DNA of 56,671 nucleotides from Prolixibacteraceae bacterium (GTDB taxonomy: Bacteria > Bacteroidota > Bacteroidia > Bacteroidales > Prolixibacteraceae), in contig JAGODU010000004.1 in NCBI GenBank assembly GCA_017998095.1, forward strand, positions 1-56,671, in the 5' to 3' direction. The notes under the pieces are model-generated. The model searched no databases. It was given only the letters and a program-made list of their open reading frames with translations, and was not told the origin of the DNA. A program made the translations under genes and the position numbers. Shown here in pieces: positions 45,711 to 53,796 of this stretch. The number at the start of each line of letters is the position of its first letter. Position 1 is the stretch's first letter.

Positions 45711-46276
45711 GATTTACCACGCAGAAGTTCAACCTGTTGGTACTGTCCGTTCGGATCGAAAAGCACCTTTTTTGTATTAACAGGGAAGTCAGGCTCATTG
45801 AGAAATTCCGGAAGATCATCTATAAAATAATCACAGCCTATCTTCTCAATCCTTTTAAGCTTCTCTAATTTTGTAAGTTCAAAAAAGGCATTTCCGTCCG
45901 GAATCATCCTGCCATTGCCCGTTACACGGTGCTGCTTAAGCCATGCAAGTGCAGATTCGTGAAGGTCATACTGTTCACCGAGAAAAGGATAGCGGGTTCT
46001 GTGGCTTATTATAAATACAGAATCACCTCTATCCCGACATCTTGAAAAGAAATCAAAAACCCCGGGAAAGGGGCTTGCATCTACCATTCGCGGCCCGTAA
46101 ACATATCCCTGCATTTCTGTCCATATATCCTCTTTGCCCGATTGCCTAAGATAGTCTCTGACACTGCCTTTGCTGACATGCAAATCGGGCGGGATAAGAG
46201 ATTTTTCCAGCGCAACACCGTAAAATATCCCGTCATAGCACACAATTGTATTATCGAAATCAACACCGATAATCAT
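45680..46276 (-). CDS. HAD-like phosphatase or hydrolase
   Basis: Protein of about 198 residues starting MIIGVDFDNTIVCYD, with a DxDNT nucleophile motif. IISHRTRYP near 100 is motif II and DYFIDDLPEF near 150 the acidic motif. The start is ATG 46276, after an AAGGA; the longer frame to 46324 would overlap the transketolase gene by 23 nt. It resembles HAD proteins often found with sugar kinases and nucleotidyltransferases. No specific substrate is suggested by the sequence. Confidence 0.75.
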   Translation of the reverse strand: MIIGVDFDNTIVCYDGIFYGVALEKSLIPPDLHVSKGSVRDYLRQSGKEDIWTEMQGYVYGPRMVDASPFPGVFDFFSRCRDRGDSVFIISHRTRYPFLGEQYDLHESALAWLKQHRVTGNGRMIPDGNAFFELTKLEKLKRIEKIGCDYFIDDLPEFLNEPDFPVNTKKVLFDPNGQYQQVELLRGKSWQEIQDMFF

Positions 46277-46301
46277 CCTGGATTTCCTTTTATCCTTGCA
46301 T

Positions 46302-47240
46302 TCAAATATCTGCCGACCTTCCACGGTATGCGTTCATCACCTCTTCCGCAATCCCGTTATCGGTTAGATTGTAATGGCACCTCGCATATTCCTGCTTGCC
46401 CGCCTCCTTAAAAAAAGCATCACCCGTTGCCATACACAAAAGGGTAGCCTTCTTGGTCGGATACTTTACCAGCCATTCGGCAATGCTGCTTCCAAAACCT
46501 CCAAGAAAACCATGTTCCTCAATGGTAACAACAAAATCAAACTCTGAAAATGCTCTTGTAAGCAATTCCCTATCAAGCGGTTTTACCGTATGAAAGCTGA
46601 CCACTTCCGCGGCAACACCTTTCTCGAGAAGTTTATCGGCAGCCCCAATTGCAACAGGCAACATGTTTCCCGTACTCATAAGGCATACATCTGCCCCCTG
46701 CCTCACTACAATGCCCTTGCCGATCGAAAAGTCAGGAATTTCCTTGTGCACGAGCGGTTCACCCTTTTTTCCGAGACGCATATATACCGGGCCATCGTGC
46801 TGTAGAGAAGCTCTTAGTGCCGCCCTTACCTCATGACTGTCCGCCGGGCATATAACAGTCATATTAGGCAATATCCTCAGGAGAGCAATATCATCACACG
46901 AATGATGCGTTGCTCCAAGCTCGGCATACGAAAGGCCGCTTCCTATTCCGACAATAATCACAGGCAGATTGTGGAAGCAAACATCAACTTTAATCTGTTC
47001 GAAACAACGTGCAGTGGTGAAAGGAGTAATTGTATATGTAATCGGGCGCATCCCGCACAGGGCCATACCTGATGCCATACTCATCATATTCGCTTCGGCA
47101 ACTCCACAATTAAAGAACCTCTCGGGATAACGACCCTTGTAATCGTCAAACAAACGATTGCCGATGTCGCCGGACAACAGGACAATACGATCATTATTTG
47201 AAGCAAGGGTTGTCAGTTCATTGGCAAATGCATTTCTCAT
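46302..47240 (-). CDS. Transketolase, C-terminal (pyrimidine-binding and C-terminal) subunit
   Basis: Protein of 312 residues forming the second half of a split transketolase: FNCGVAEANMMSMASGMALCG near 45 contains the Glu that activates thiamin diphosphate, GATHHSCDDIALLR near 110 and MRLGKKGEP near 155 follow, and the C-terminal domain has EEHGFLGGFGSSIAEWL. It overlaps the N-terminal half by four bases. Together they move two-carbon ketol units between sugar phosphates. Split transketolases are common in archaea and some anaerobes; in a glycan locus it may supply sedoheptulose 7-phosphate. Confidence 0.9.
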   Translation of the reverse strand: MRNAFANELTTLASNNDRIVLLSGDIGNRLFDDYKGRYPERFFNCGVAEANMMSMASGMALCGMRPITYTITPFTTARCFEQIKVDVCFHNLPVIIVGIGSGLSYAELGATHHSCDDIALLRILPNMTVICPADSHEVRAALRASLQHDGPVYMRLGKKGEPLVHKEIPDFSIGKGIVVRQGADVCLMSTGNMLPVAIGAADKLLEKGVAAEVVSFHTVKPLDRELLTRAFSEFDFVVTIEEHGFLGGFGSSIAEWLVKYPTKKATLLCMATGDAFFKEAGKQEYARCHYNLTDNGIAEEVMNAYRGRSADI

Positions 47241-48052
47241 ATCAGTTCAAGCTCCTTTAACGCTTTATCGACTTCTTCCTTATTCGGGATACGGTAATGC
47301 CAGTTGTTGTCATCCTCCATAAAAGAGATGCCCTTGCCCTTTATGGTGTTTGCTATAACCGCAACGGGTTTGCCAGTACCATCGGGAATATTCCGAAGCA
47401 GGTTAACCAGTTCCGCCATATTGTGGCCGTCAATCTCATATGCGCTCCAACCGAAAGATTCCCATTTTTCCCTGAGGGGGACAAGCGCCATCACTTCGTT
47501 GCTTCTTCCAGTGGCCTGCCATTTATTATAATCCACAATTGCAACAACATTTTCCAGCTTTTGTGCCGGTGCAAACATGGCAGCCTCCCACGTAGATCCC
47601 TCATTGCATTCGCCGTCACTTATCGTTACGAACACGCGATAAGACTTCTTCTGGATTCTTCCCGCAATAGCCATGCCAATACCCAAAGACAATCCGTGGC
47701 CAAGTGAGCCTGTTGCGACTTCCAAGCCTGGAACTCCCTCCGGTATCGGATGCTCTGCAAGACAACCACCTTCGCAGGCATATTCTCCCAACAATTCCCT
47801 CGGAAAAAACCCCTTAAACGCAAGTACGGCATACAGGGCGCTTGCAGCATGGCCTTTACTCAGGATAAACCTGTCTCTTTCACTCTGGAAAGGATTACTC
47901 GGATCTATCTTGAGGGCCCCCCAATATGCAGCAACAAGGATATCCACACATGAAAGCGCAGATCCGAGGTGCGCTGCGCCTGTCTTGTGGGACATCATGA
48001 CAAGCTCCCCACGTATCTGACGTGAAATCTTTTCAAATTCATCAATGCTCAT
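47237..48052 (-). CDS. Transketolase, N-terminal (thiamin diphosphate-binding) subunit
   Basis: Protein of about 271 residues starting at ATG 48052, which has a GAGGA 8 nt upstream. HKTGAAHLGSALSCVDILVA near 22, DRFILSKGHAASALYA near 62, GSLGHGLSLGIGMAIAG near 113 and SDGECNEGSTWEAAMFA with a following DYNKWQATG are the thiamin diphosphate/metal-binding elements. It pairs with the next gene. The family reaction needs both parts, and both look intact. Confidence 0.9.
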   Translation of the reverse strand: MSIDEFEKISRQIRGELVMMSHKTGAAHLGSALSCVDILVAAYWGALKIDPSNPFQSERDRFILSKGHAASALYAVLAFKGFFPRELLGEYACEGGCLAEHPIPEGVPGLEVATGSLGHGLSLGIGMAIAGRIQKKSYRVFVTISDGECNEGSTWEAAMFAPAQKLENVVAIVDYNKWQATGRSNEVMALVPLREKWESFGWSAYEIDGHNMAELVNLLRNIPDGTGKPVAVIANTIKGKGISFMEDDNNWHYRIPNKEEVDKALKELELI

Positions 48053-48070
48053 TTTCTCTTTCCTCAAAGT

Positions 48071-49069
48071 TCATTTCATACTTATAGACTGCATTGTTTT
48101 TATATTGTAATAGCGTATACCGTTAAGAGGATCCGGAATAAGACCTTCATCAAATGCCTTTTTCAGGTCAAGTATTGCATCTTCTATTGTACGTTCCGGC
48201 ACATATCCTAACTCTTCCTTGACCTTCTTGGATGACACCTGATAAGACCTATTATCATCCGTGGGTGTTGTTTTGACAGGAATTGACGGATCGATAACCT
48301 TTTTGACCATCTCTGCTATCTCTTTTACTTTATAGTTCTCATATCCCACATTAAATATCTTTCTGTGTATCTTTTCTCTTGGCTGCTCAAGAAGAAAAAT
48401 ATAAAAGTCGGCCATATCTTCGATGTGAAGATTGGGTCGCATTTGATCGCCTCCAAATACTGTAATTTCACCTTTGTTAACGGCATGGTTTGTAAGTATA
48501 TTAACGGTAAGATCAAGTCTAAGGCGCGGCGAATAACCGCAAACAGTTGAAGGTCTTATTATGGAAACAATAAATTCGTCCTTAACCTCTCTAAGAATTA
48601 CCTCTTCACAAAGGGCTTTATACTTCGAATAGTCTGTGAGCGGCTCAAGCGGAAGGTCTTCGGTCACATCGGGAACATCTTTAACACCGTAAACGCTTGA
48701 ACTTGAAGCATAAACGAATTTTTTTACGCCTGATTTCTTAGCTACATCCACAAGACTGACGAATGCATCATAATTGATCGATTTGCCGAGTTCCGGATCA
48801 AGTTCGTAACTCGGATCATTAGAGATGCATGCAAGATGGATTACCGTATCATACCCGGGCATCTCTTTCTCTATGAGTCCCCTATCTCTGATATCCCCCT
48901 TTACCAAAATCAGGTTAGGATTACCTTTTACACTGTCAAGCACATCATCTCCATAAATAAAAAGATCGAGCACTTTAACCTGATAGCCTTTTTTGATCAG
49001 TTTCGGCACAAGCACCGAACCCACATAGCCTCCGCCACCCGTAACAAAGATTTTCTTTGATTTATCCAT
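48071..49069 (-). CDS. NAD-dependent sugar epimerase/dehydratase (extended SDR)
   Basis: Extended SDR of 332 residues: IFVTGGGGYVGSVLVPKL near 6, VIHLACISNDPSYELDPELG near 75, YASSSSVYGVKDVPDVTE near 118 and catalytic YSKYK near 148. The SSSSVYG block lacks a Glu at the dehydratase position, which favours an epimerase or reductase role. RPNLHIEDMADFY matches the sugar-binding region. Its place between the SIS isomerase and the transketolase puts it in the heptose module, perhaps as an HldD-like C-6 epimerase or an NDP-heptose modifying enzyme. Confidence 0.86.
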   Translation of the reverse strand: MDKSKKIFVTGGGGYVGSVLVPKLIKKGYQVKVLDLFIYGDDVLDSVKGNPNLILVKGDIRDRGLIEKEMPGYDTVIHLACISNDPSYELDPELGKSINYDAFVSLVDVAKKSGVKKFVYASSSSVYGVKDVPDVTEDLPLEPLTDYSKYKALCEEVILREVKDEFIVSIIRPSTVCGYSPRLRLDLTVNILTNHAVNKGEITVFGGDQMRPNLHIEDMADFYIFLLEQPREKIHRKIFNVGYENYKVKEIAEMVKKVIDPSIPVKTTPTDDNRSYQVSSKKVKEELGYVPERTIEDAILDLKKAFDEGLIPDPLNGIRYYNIKTMQSISMK

Positions 49070-49093
49070 AATTTCTTACCCCTCTGATTTATT

Positions 49094-49666
49094 TTACTTA
49101 CTATCAATTATCACATCAAGTATCCAGTGGCATATATACTGATGAACAACTTCTACCGGGCCGTATTTGCCGGATGGTACATAAAAATTGTATAAACCCA
49201 TATTGCGCAAAGGGTTGTTTTTTTCAAAACCGGACAGCGTTATAACGGTACACCCCTTATCAATAGCTGCATTGACACCGTTAATAATGTTTTCAGACCG
49301 TCCCGAGCTGCTGATCGCTATCATGGCATCCCCCTCTTTCGCATAAAACTCTACCGGCTTTTCAAATATATGCTCATATCCATAGTCATTGCCGATACAA
49401 GTAAGCAGTGGTCCGTCATTGAAAGCTATTGCCGGAATACCTCCGTTTTTCCAGAAATCAATTGCCATGTGACTCGATATTGCTGCACTTCCCCCGTTGC
49501 CGATAAACATCACTTTTCCGCCAATGAGGGCTTGCTGCCTGATAACATTACACACGGCCTCAATGCCATCAAAGATGTCTTTTATTTCGCCCCTGTTGTC
49601 TGAAACGATTATTGCATTAATAAGTTCTATAAAGTTTTTTTTGTGATCCATGACAAGTGATTTCAT
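49094..49666 (-). CDS. SIS-domain phosphoheptose isomerase-like protein
   Basis: SIS protein of 190 residues: VMFIGNGGSAAISSHMAIDF near 53 and AISSSGRSENIING near 117 give the phosphate site; VEVVHQYICHWILD at the C-terminus provides a His. It resembles GmhA, but the GmhA block DAQH..xEL is altered to ISSHMAIDF, so the second zinc or acid-base residue differs. It may isomerise a related ketose phosphate or act as a more distant SIS enzyme. It follows the HldE-like gene after 96 nt, the largest gap in this module, which holds no clear signal beyond a 10-bp GCTTGCAAGC palindrome. Confidence 0.78.
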   Translation of the reverse strand: MKSLVMDHKKNFIELINAIIVSDNRGEIKDIFDGIEAVCNVIRQQALIGGKVMFIGNGGSAAISSHMAIDFWKNGGIPAIAFNDGPLLTCIGNDYGYEHIFEKPVEFYAKEGDAMIAISSSGRSENIINGVNAAIDKGCTVITLSGFEKNNPLRNMGLYNFYVPSGKYGPVEVVHQYICHWILDVIIDSK

Positions 49667-49762
49667 ATATATCCCTTATACAATCAATTTTATTAATTCC
49701 AGACTTCGGGCTTGCAAGCTTAAAGGCTTTCCGGCGTTTGGCTGTTTGGTTGCTTGTTATTG

Positions 49763-51262
49763 TCAATTAAGTATTGCATGAATAAATTCAAGCAATTCAT
49801 GTTTTTCAACCGGCTTTTTGTTTCCCACAATTTGAACCGCCAGGGCGCCCACGGCATTTCCGACAAAAGAAACAAGATCTAAAGGCATTCCCTGAGCAAA
49901 ACAGGGCGCTGTAAAAGCAAAAAAGGCATCACCAGCGCCTATAGTGTCAATAACCTTTGTTGAAAAAATAGGGGTAAGGTTGATGTCACCATTTTTATCT
50001 ATCCCTATAGAACCGCTTTTGCCCAGTGTTATAATCAGATAGTCGCTGTCGACCGCCTTCGAAACATCCTTTGCAACAGCCTCTATATCGGAAAATTTAT
50101 CCTGCGTGGCAAGTCTCGCCTCGGTTTCATCCAGACAGACAAAATTGGGTCCACGGTACTTGGTTATCATGTTATATCCGGTATTGGCAGCGTTAGTCTG
50201 TGTATTAACCGCAAATATCTTTGATTTGTTCTCAATTACTTTAATAATACTGTCGGTAATAAAACCATGGCCGAAATCCGAAACAAGCACAAGATCATAT
50301 TTAGGTAATTCGGATGTCAGATAGTTTATAACATCCGTTTCGCATTCACCGTTAATGTAATTTTCGTTAAGATAATTTATCTCGAATAACTTCTGGTTGA
50401 GATATTGGTTTATATAGCGTCTCTTGACAACCGTGGGGCTGTCATCGCGGTAAAAAAACTTCGGCTTTACGTTGGGTTTGAGGTTGCTGCGAATAAAATC
50501 CTCTCTTGAATCCTCTTTGCCGAGCATGGAAACAATGCGCACTTCTTTGCAGAGGCCGGCAACGTGATTTGCAATGATAAATGCCGCGCCTGCAAAGATT
50601 TCATGTGTTATGTATTTGTTAACTATAATCGGGTTTTTTGAAGATTTTCCCATGGAGGAACAATAATAATATTCGTCAATTATACCATCTCCTATGAGAA
50701 GAACCTTCATATCCTTCAGACTGTCCATGTTTGCAGCAATTTCGCCAAAACTGTACTTTGCTGAAAATCTTTTTAGAAAGCCCTTTGTATCATCTGGGTA
50801 TATATCAATAAAATTGTTTATTAGATTGGAAGAGCTGAATGAAAATCCCTTTGTTTCGTAAATTTTACTTTTTCCGAAATAGAATTCCTTTTCCTCTTCG
50901 TATAGCTTTTTATGTATCTTACGGTCACGTTCCTTATACGCCTGGCCTTTTGCAAATATATTCGGTTTTATCCTTTTTACACACTCAAAAGGCACTGTAT
51001 CCTCAACAATGCTTACATAATCTACCTGCTCAAGAGAGGCAACATTTTCCGCCCTGAATTCCTCAGGGAAAATAGGTCGTCCCGGCCCCCTTCTTACATC
51101 ACTATCCCTTATTACTGTAATAATAAGCATATCACCCTGGCTTTTTGCATCGTTGAGATGTTTTATTATTCCAGGATGGACAAGGTCAAAAATCCCGTGG
51201 CTCTGCACCACTGTTTTGCCCTTCTTTTTAAGACTTGCAACCTTCCCGATCAGATCATCCAA
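49763..51262 (-). CDS. HldE-like bifunctional protein with reversed domain order
   Basis: Protein of 499 residues. Residues 1 to about 135 form a cytidylyltransferase-fold domain (SHGIFDLVHPGIIKHL; VRRGPGRPIF). Residues from about 180 form a PfkB kinase (IFAGAAFIIANHVAGL, SDFGHGFITD, VIDTIGAGDAFFAF). E. coli HldE has the kinase first. The nucleotidyltransferase HxGH motif reads HPGI, so its second His is lost, while the kinase catalytic GAGD is intact. The TTG at 51262 has no ribosome-binding site; an ATT at 51283 with GGAGG five nt upstream restores the usual N-terminal KII-LLDDL helix, and I think it is the real start. Confidence 0.85.
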   Translation of the reverse strand: MDDLIGKVASLKKKGKTVVQSHGIFDLVHPGIIKHLNDAKSQGDMLIITVIRDSDVRRGPGRPIFPEEFRAENVASLEQVDYVSIVEDTVPFECVKRIKPNIFAKGQAYKERDRKIHKKLYEEEKEFYFGKSKIYETKGFSFSSSNLINNFIDIYPDDTKGFLKRFSAKYSFGEIAANMDSLKDMKVLLIGDGIIDEYYYCSSMGKSSKNPIIVNKYITHEIFAGAAFIIANHVAGLCKEVRIVSMLGKEDSREDFIRSNLKPNVKPKFFYRDDSPTVVKRRYINQYLNQKLFEINYLNENYINGECETDVINYLTSELPKYDLVLVSDFGHGFITDSIIKVIENKSKIFAVNTQTNAANTGYNMITKYRGPNFVCLDETEARLATQDKFSDIEAVAKDVSKAVDSDYLIITLGKSGSIGIDKNGDINLTPIFSTKVIDTIGAGDAFFAFTAPCFAQGMPLDLVSFVGNAVGALAVQIVGNKKPVEKHELLEFIHAILN

Positions 51263-51313
51263 TAGTATAATCTTGCTGTTAATGTTTGCCTCCGTGTTAT
51301 CCTGTTTTATTGT

Positions 51314-51787
51314 CTATTTAAAATATTTGTTCAGAAGTTCCGTTGAAGAAAAAACTATTTCATGCGTAAATCCAATTTTTGCACCAATTTCTTTTAAAAC
51401 CTCATATTCCTTTTGGATCTTCCCGGTTTTATCCTCAAGATTTTCAAATTCCTGGCCTTTAACATATATGTCAGGTCTTAAAACCCTTATTGTTTCTTCT
51501 GCGGTAGGCCACTTATTAATTGCAACATAATTTACGCAAGATAGCGCAGCTATGGATTCGGCACGAAGATTTTGATCAAAAACCGGTCTTCCCGGACCCT
51601 TGTCAACGTAAACGTCTGGGGTTAAAGTGACAATAAGCGCATCCCCCATTTTCTTGGCTGCCTGAAAATATTTTATATGACCCGGATGCATGAGGTCAAA
51701 ACATCCGTGGCATAATACAATTTTCTTGCCTCTTAATTTAAGATTTTGAACCCTTTTTGTAAGCTTATCAAAATCAATAAACTTCAT
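51314..51787 (-). CDS. HldE-type sugar-phosphate nucleotidyltransferase (stand-alone)
   Basis: Single-domain cytidylyltransferase-fold protein of 157 residues: KKIVLCHGCFDLMHPGHIKYF near 21 keeps both His residues of HxGH, and VDKGPGRPVFDQNLRAE near 62 is as in the HldE C-terminal domain. ATG 51787 with AGGGG six nt upstream is preferred over the TTG at 51793. Activity expected: transfer of a nucleotide to heptose 1-phosphate. It precedes the reversed fusion, whose own nucleotidyltransferase motif is damaged, so it may carry this reaction for both. Confidence 0.86.
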   Translation of the reverse strand: MKFIDFDKLTKRVQNLKLRGKKIVLCHGCFDLMHPGHIKYFQAAKKMGDALIVTLTPDVYVDKGPGRPVFDQNLRAESIAALSCVNYVAINKWPTAEETIRVLRPDIYVKGQEFENLEDKTGKIQKEYEVLKEIGAKIGFTHEIVFSSTELLNKYFK

Positions 51788-51789
51788 AA

Positions 51790-52770
51790 TCAACCCCTCT
51801 CCGCTTCCACGTCAGCTATGGCAGTCCACAATGCCGGTACGGTATCGGCATGCCTTGCTTTAACGTAATAGCTGCTGCCTCCGCCGGCAATTGACCTGGC
51901 AAGCATTGTTTTCCATGGTCTGTAATAATAGAAAGCATTGTCCCTTGAAGGCTCTTTCTGGATATTTTCAGGTAAATCATGCAGATCACAAACCAATGTT
52001 GTAAAATGTTTTATGGATTTGCCGCTTTGATGAGCGACGTTTCTTGCCATGCTGAGCGCCTTCAAAAACACCTCCGGGGCCATTACTGCGCTCCCGAAAT
52101 TCATTATTGCACCACCTTCAAGATTTGACACAACTCCGGCAAATTTCAAAAAATCTATATATGATACAGCTCCTGCAGCGGCGCCATCATAATTCGGATG
52201 TTCATTTATAATATCGTAGCCTATACCGACATGAACTGTTGCAGGAATATTCAGGCGATATGCTTCGGCAAAAACGCTTATGTTCTTATAAGGAAAATTT
52301 CCTCCCAGTATTGCCTCTCCGATAGCCGCCCCCATCCCTTTATTTCCTTTTTTATACGCTTCATTAACTATATCATTAATTTTTCCCGTCTCGTTCCACA
52401 GGCCGAACTGACCCTCTTCAAGGTAACGTGCAACGCTCTCGGTTGTGGCACCGATTAAAGATAATTCGTAATCGTGTATGATTCCGGCGCCATTCGCAGC
52501 AATGCATTTTATATAACCTCTTTGCATCAAATCAATAATATATTTCTGCACCCCGGACCGTATTACATGACCCCCCATCATCATTATAACAGCGCTGCCT
52601 GATGTCTTGGCATTTACTATTTTGTTCGCAACGTGCCCTATACTTTCAGGATAACGTTCAACTCTAACAAGGTTTTTGATTACATCCAAATCAATATCAT
52701 GCTTTCTTTCGCTTAGGGGTTTGATCTTTAATTTATTTCTTTCAAACAACAAAGTCTCTCTTCCTTTCAC
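51790..52770 (-). CDS. Deoxyhypusine-synthase-like NAD-binding protein of unknown function
   Basis: Protein of 326 residues: AVIMMMGGHVIRSGVQKYIIDLM near 57, CIAANGAGIIHDYELSLIGATTE near 88, TVHVGIGYDIINEHPN near 192 and GGAIMNFGSAVMAPEVFLKAL near 225. The alternation of a Gly-rich strand, RSGVQ helix and GAGIIHD resembles deoxyhypusine synthase folds, but no eIF5A/hypusine pathway would be expected in bacteria. It starts GTG 52770 within the gmhB stop (GTGA). Found beside heptose genes, it could act on a sugar or polyamine-like modification. I am not certain of the family. Confidence 0.6.
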   Translation of the reverse strand: MKGRETLLFERNKLKIKPLSERKHDIDLDVIKNLVRVERYPESIGHVANKIVNAKTSGSAVIMMMGGHVIRSGVQKYIIDLMQRGYIKCIAANGAGIIHDYELSLIGATTESVARYLEEGQFGLWNETGKINDIVNEAYKKGNKGMGAAIGEAILGGNFPYKNISVFAEAYRLNIPATVHVGIGYDIINEHPNYDGAAAGAVSYIDFLKFAGVVSNLEGGAIMNFGSAVMAPEVFLKALSMARNVAHQSGKSIKHFTTLVCDLHDLPENIQKEPSRDNAFYYYRPWKTMLARSIAGGGSSYYVKARHADTVPALWTAIADVEAERG

Positions 52771-53321
52771 AGTTCGGAGGTTTCAATCACATACCGCAAA
52801 ACATCCTGCCAACTATCAGCGGTATAATCTGTAAAATCAGATATCGTTAACACCCTATCAGGATTAAATAAAATAGTTTTGCAACCTGCGTTCCTTCCGG
52901 TCTTCATGTCTACTTCTCTATCGCCAATCATAAAAGAACGTGATATGTCTATGCCAAATTTTTTAACAGCATTAAAAATCATCTCCGGCGATGGCTTTCT
53001 GCATGTACAATTCTCTTCCGGACCATGGATACAATAATAGTATGCATCAAGGGATACCCCATCATTATGAAGTATTGACGATACTCTATGGTGAACACTA
53101 TTTGCCTCCTCCATCGTTATCAATCCTCTTCCAATTCCGGACTGGTTGCTTATGAGAATCAACAAAAAACCTTTTTTTTGAAAAGTTGACAATACTTCTT
53201 TAACATCAGAAAAAAAACGTACTTGTTCTGGATACTTCGGATAATTAACATCCTCAATTATCGTTCCATCCCTATCAAGAAATATTGCCGGTTTACCGCA
53301 CTCGTGATATTCGCTTGCCAT
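52767..53321 (-). CDS. gmhB: D-glycero-heptose 1,7-bisphosphate phosphatase
   Basis: HAD phosphatase of 184 residues of the GmhB/histidinol-phosphatase type: IFLDRDGTIIED near 14 with two catalytic Asp, ISNQSGIGRG near 57, the zinc-binding CIHGPEENCTCRKPSP near 107 and GDREVDMKTGRNAG near 138. GmhB removes the 7-phosphate from heptose 1,7-bisphosphate between the HldE kinase and nucleotidyltransferase steps. It is full length and directly follows the regulator gene by 27 nt. Confidence 0.92.
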   Translation of the reverse strand: MASEYHECGKPAIFLDRDGTIIEDVNYPKYPEQVRFFSDVKEVLSTFQKKGFLLILISNQSGIGRGLITMEEANSVHHRVSSILHNDGVSLDAYYYCIHGPEENCTCRKPSPEMIFNAVKKFGIDISRSFMIGDREVDMKTGRNAGCKTILFNPDRVLTISDFTDYTADSWQDVLRYVIETSEL

Positions 53322-53348
53322 GAGCTATTTCAGACACCTCCAAGACGG

Positions 53349-53666
53349 TTAGTACTTCATATTTTCTTTTTTCAATTCGTCTATTTCCTTTTGAAGTTTT
53401 TCGTACTCTTCTATCTTTTTTTCAAGGAAATACTGGGTTTGCTGGATACGCACGTTGATCCCCTTTGGCGTTACAGCATATACATAGGCTGCCTTGTTAT
53501 TTGAATTTTTGAACCTCTGGGCCTTAATGTAGCCCTTTTTCATAAGCTCCTTGATGATGTAATTCACGCCGCCAAGGCTTAAACCAATGCGTTTAGAAAG
53601 GTCCCGCTGGGACACGGTACCATCTGTTGACAATTCCCTTAATGCCTTGAATTCTGTTTCATTCAT
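53349..53666 (-). CDS. MarR-family EPS-associated transcriptional regulator
   Basis: Protein of 105 residues with a winged-helix DNA-binding domain (SQRDLSKRIGLSLGGVNYIIKELMKKGYIKAQRF near 19-52) followed by a wing with KAAYVYAVTPKG and a coiled-coil tail (YFLEKKIEEYEKLQKEIDELKK) likely for dimerisation. This fits the MarR_EPS regulators that head polysaccharide operons. It is the first gene of the minus-strand operon, with the palindrome and ops-like element in its leader; likely it autoregulates and controls the whole locus. Confidence 0.86.
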   Translation of the reverse strand: MNETEFKALRELSTDGTVSQRDLSKRIGLSLGGVNYIIKELMKKGYIKAQRFKNSNNKAAYVYAVTPKGINVRIQQTQYFLEKKIEEYEKLQKEIDELKKENMKY

Positions 53667-53734
53667 ATTACAATTTCATCTGTTTTATGCTGTTTCACGA
53701 TTCGGGTTGTGTGATTTTCAATTAATATATGGAC

Positions 53735-53745
53735 AGGCTACCGCC
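53735..53745 (-). promoter_or_regulatory. ops-like antitermination element in the operon leader
   Basis: On the minus strand the leader reads GGCGGTAGCCT, matching the operon polarity suppressor (ops) core GGCGGTAGC of RfaH-controlled operons. It is about 70 nt before the first gene, and a GCCAG occurs a few bases upstream, as in JUMPstart sequences. In the known system RNA polymerase pauses at ops and recruits RfaH, a NusG paralogue, to read through long operons. The position is right for such a function; no rfaH-like gene is in the window. Confidence 0.5.
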
Positions 53746-53768
53746 GCACCATCGCTGGCAAATTTTGA

Positions 53769-53796
53769 ATTAAAACACGGTTTTTTTATTTGTTCA
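53769..53796 (-). promoter_or_regulatory. Candidate operon promoter
   Basis: Minus-strand hexamers TGAACA (53796-53791) and TTTAAT (53774-53769), with 16-nt spacing, form a plausible sigma-70-type promoter for the regulator and the rest of the operon. The -35 element lies in the right arm of the palindrome, so a protein binding there would affect initiation. The transcript would start near 53762 and contain the ops-like element. This is inferred by eye. Confidence 0.35.

Noticed and set aside
49667..49762. Palindrome GCTTGCAAGC in the gap before the HldE-like stop
   Set aside because: Short, without a U-run or promoter-like context; listed only in the neighbouring gene entry.
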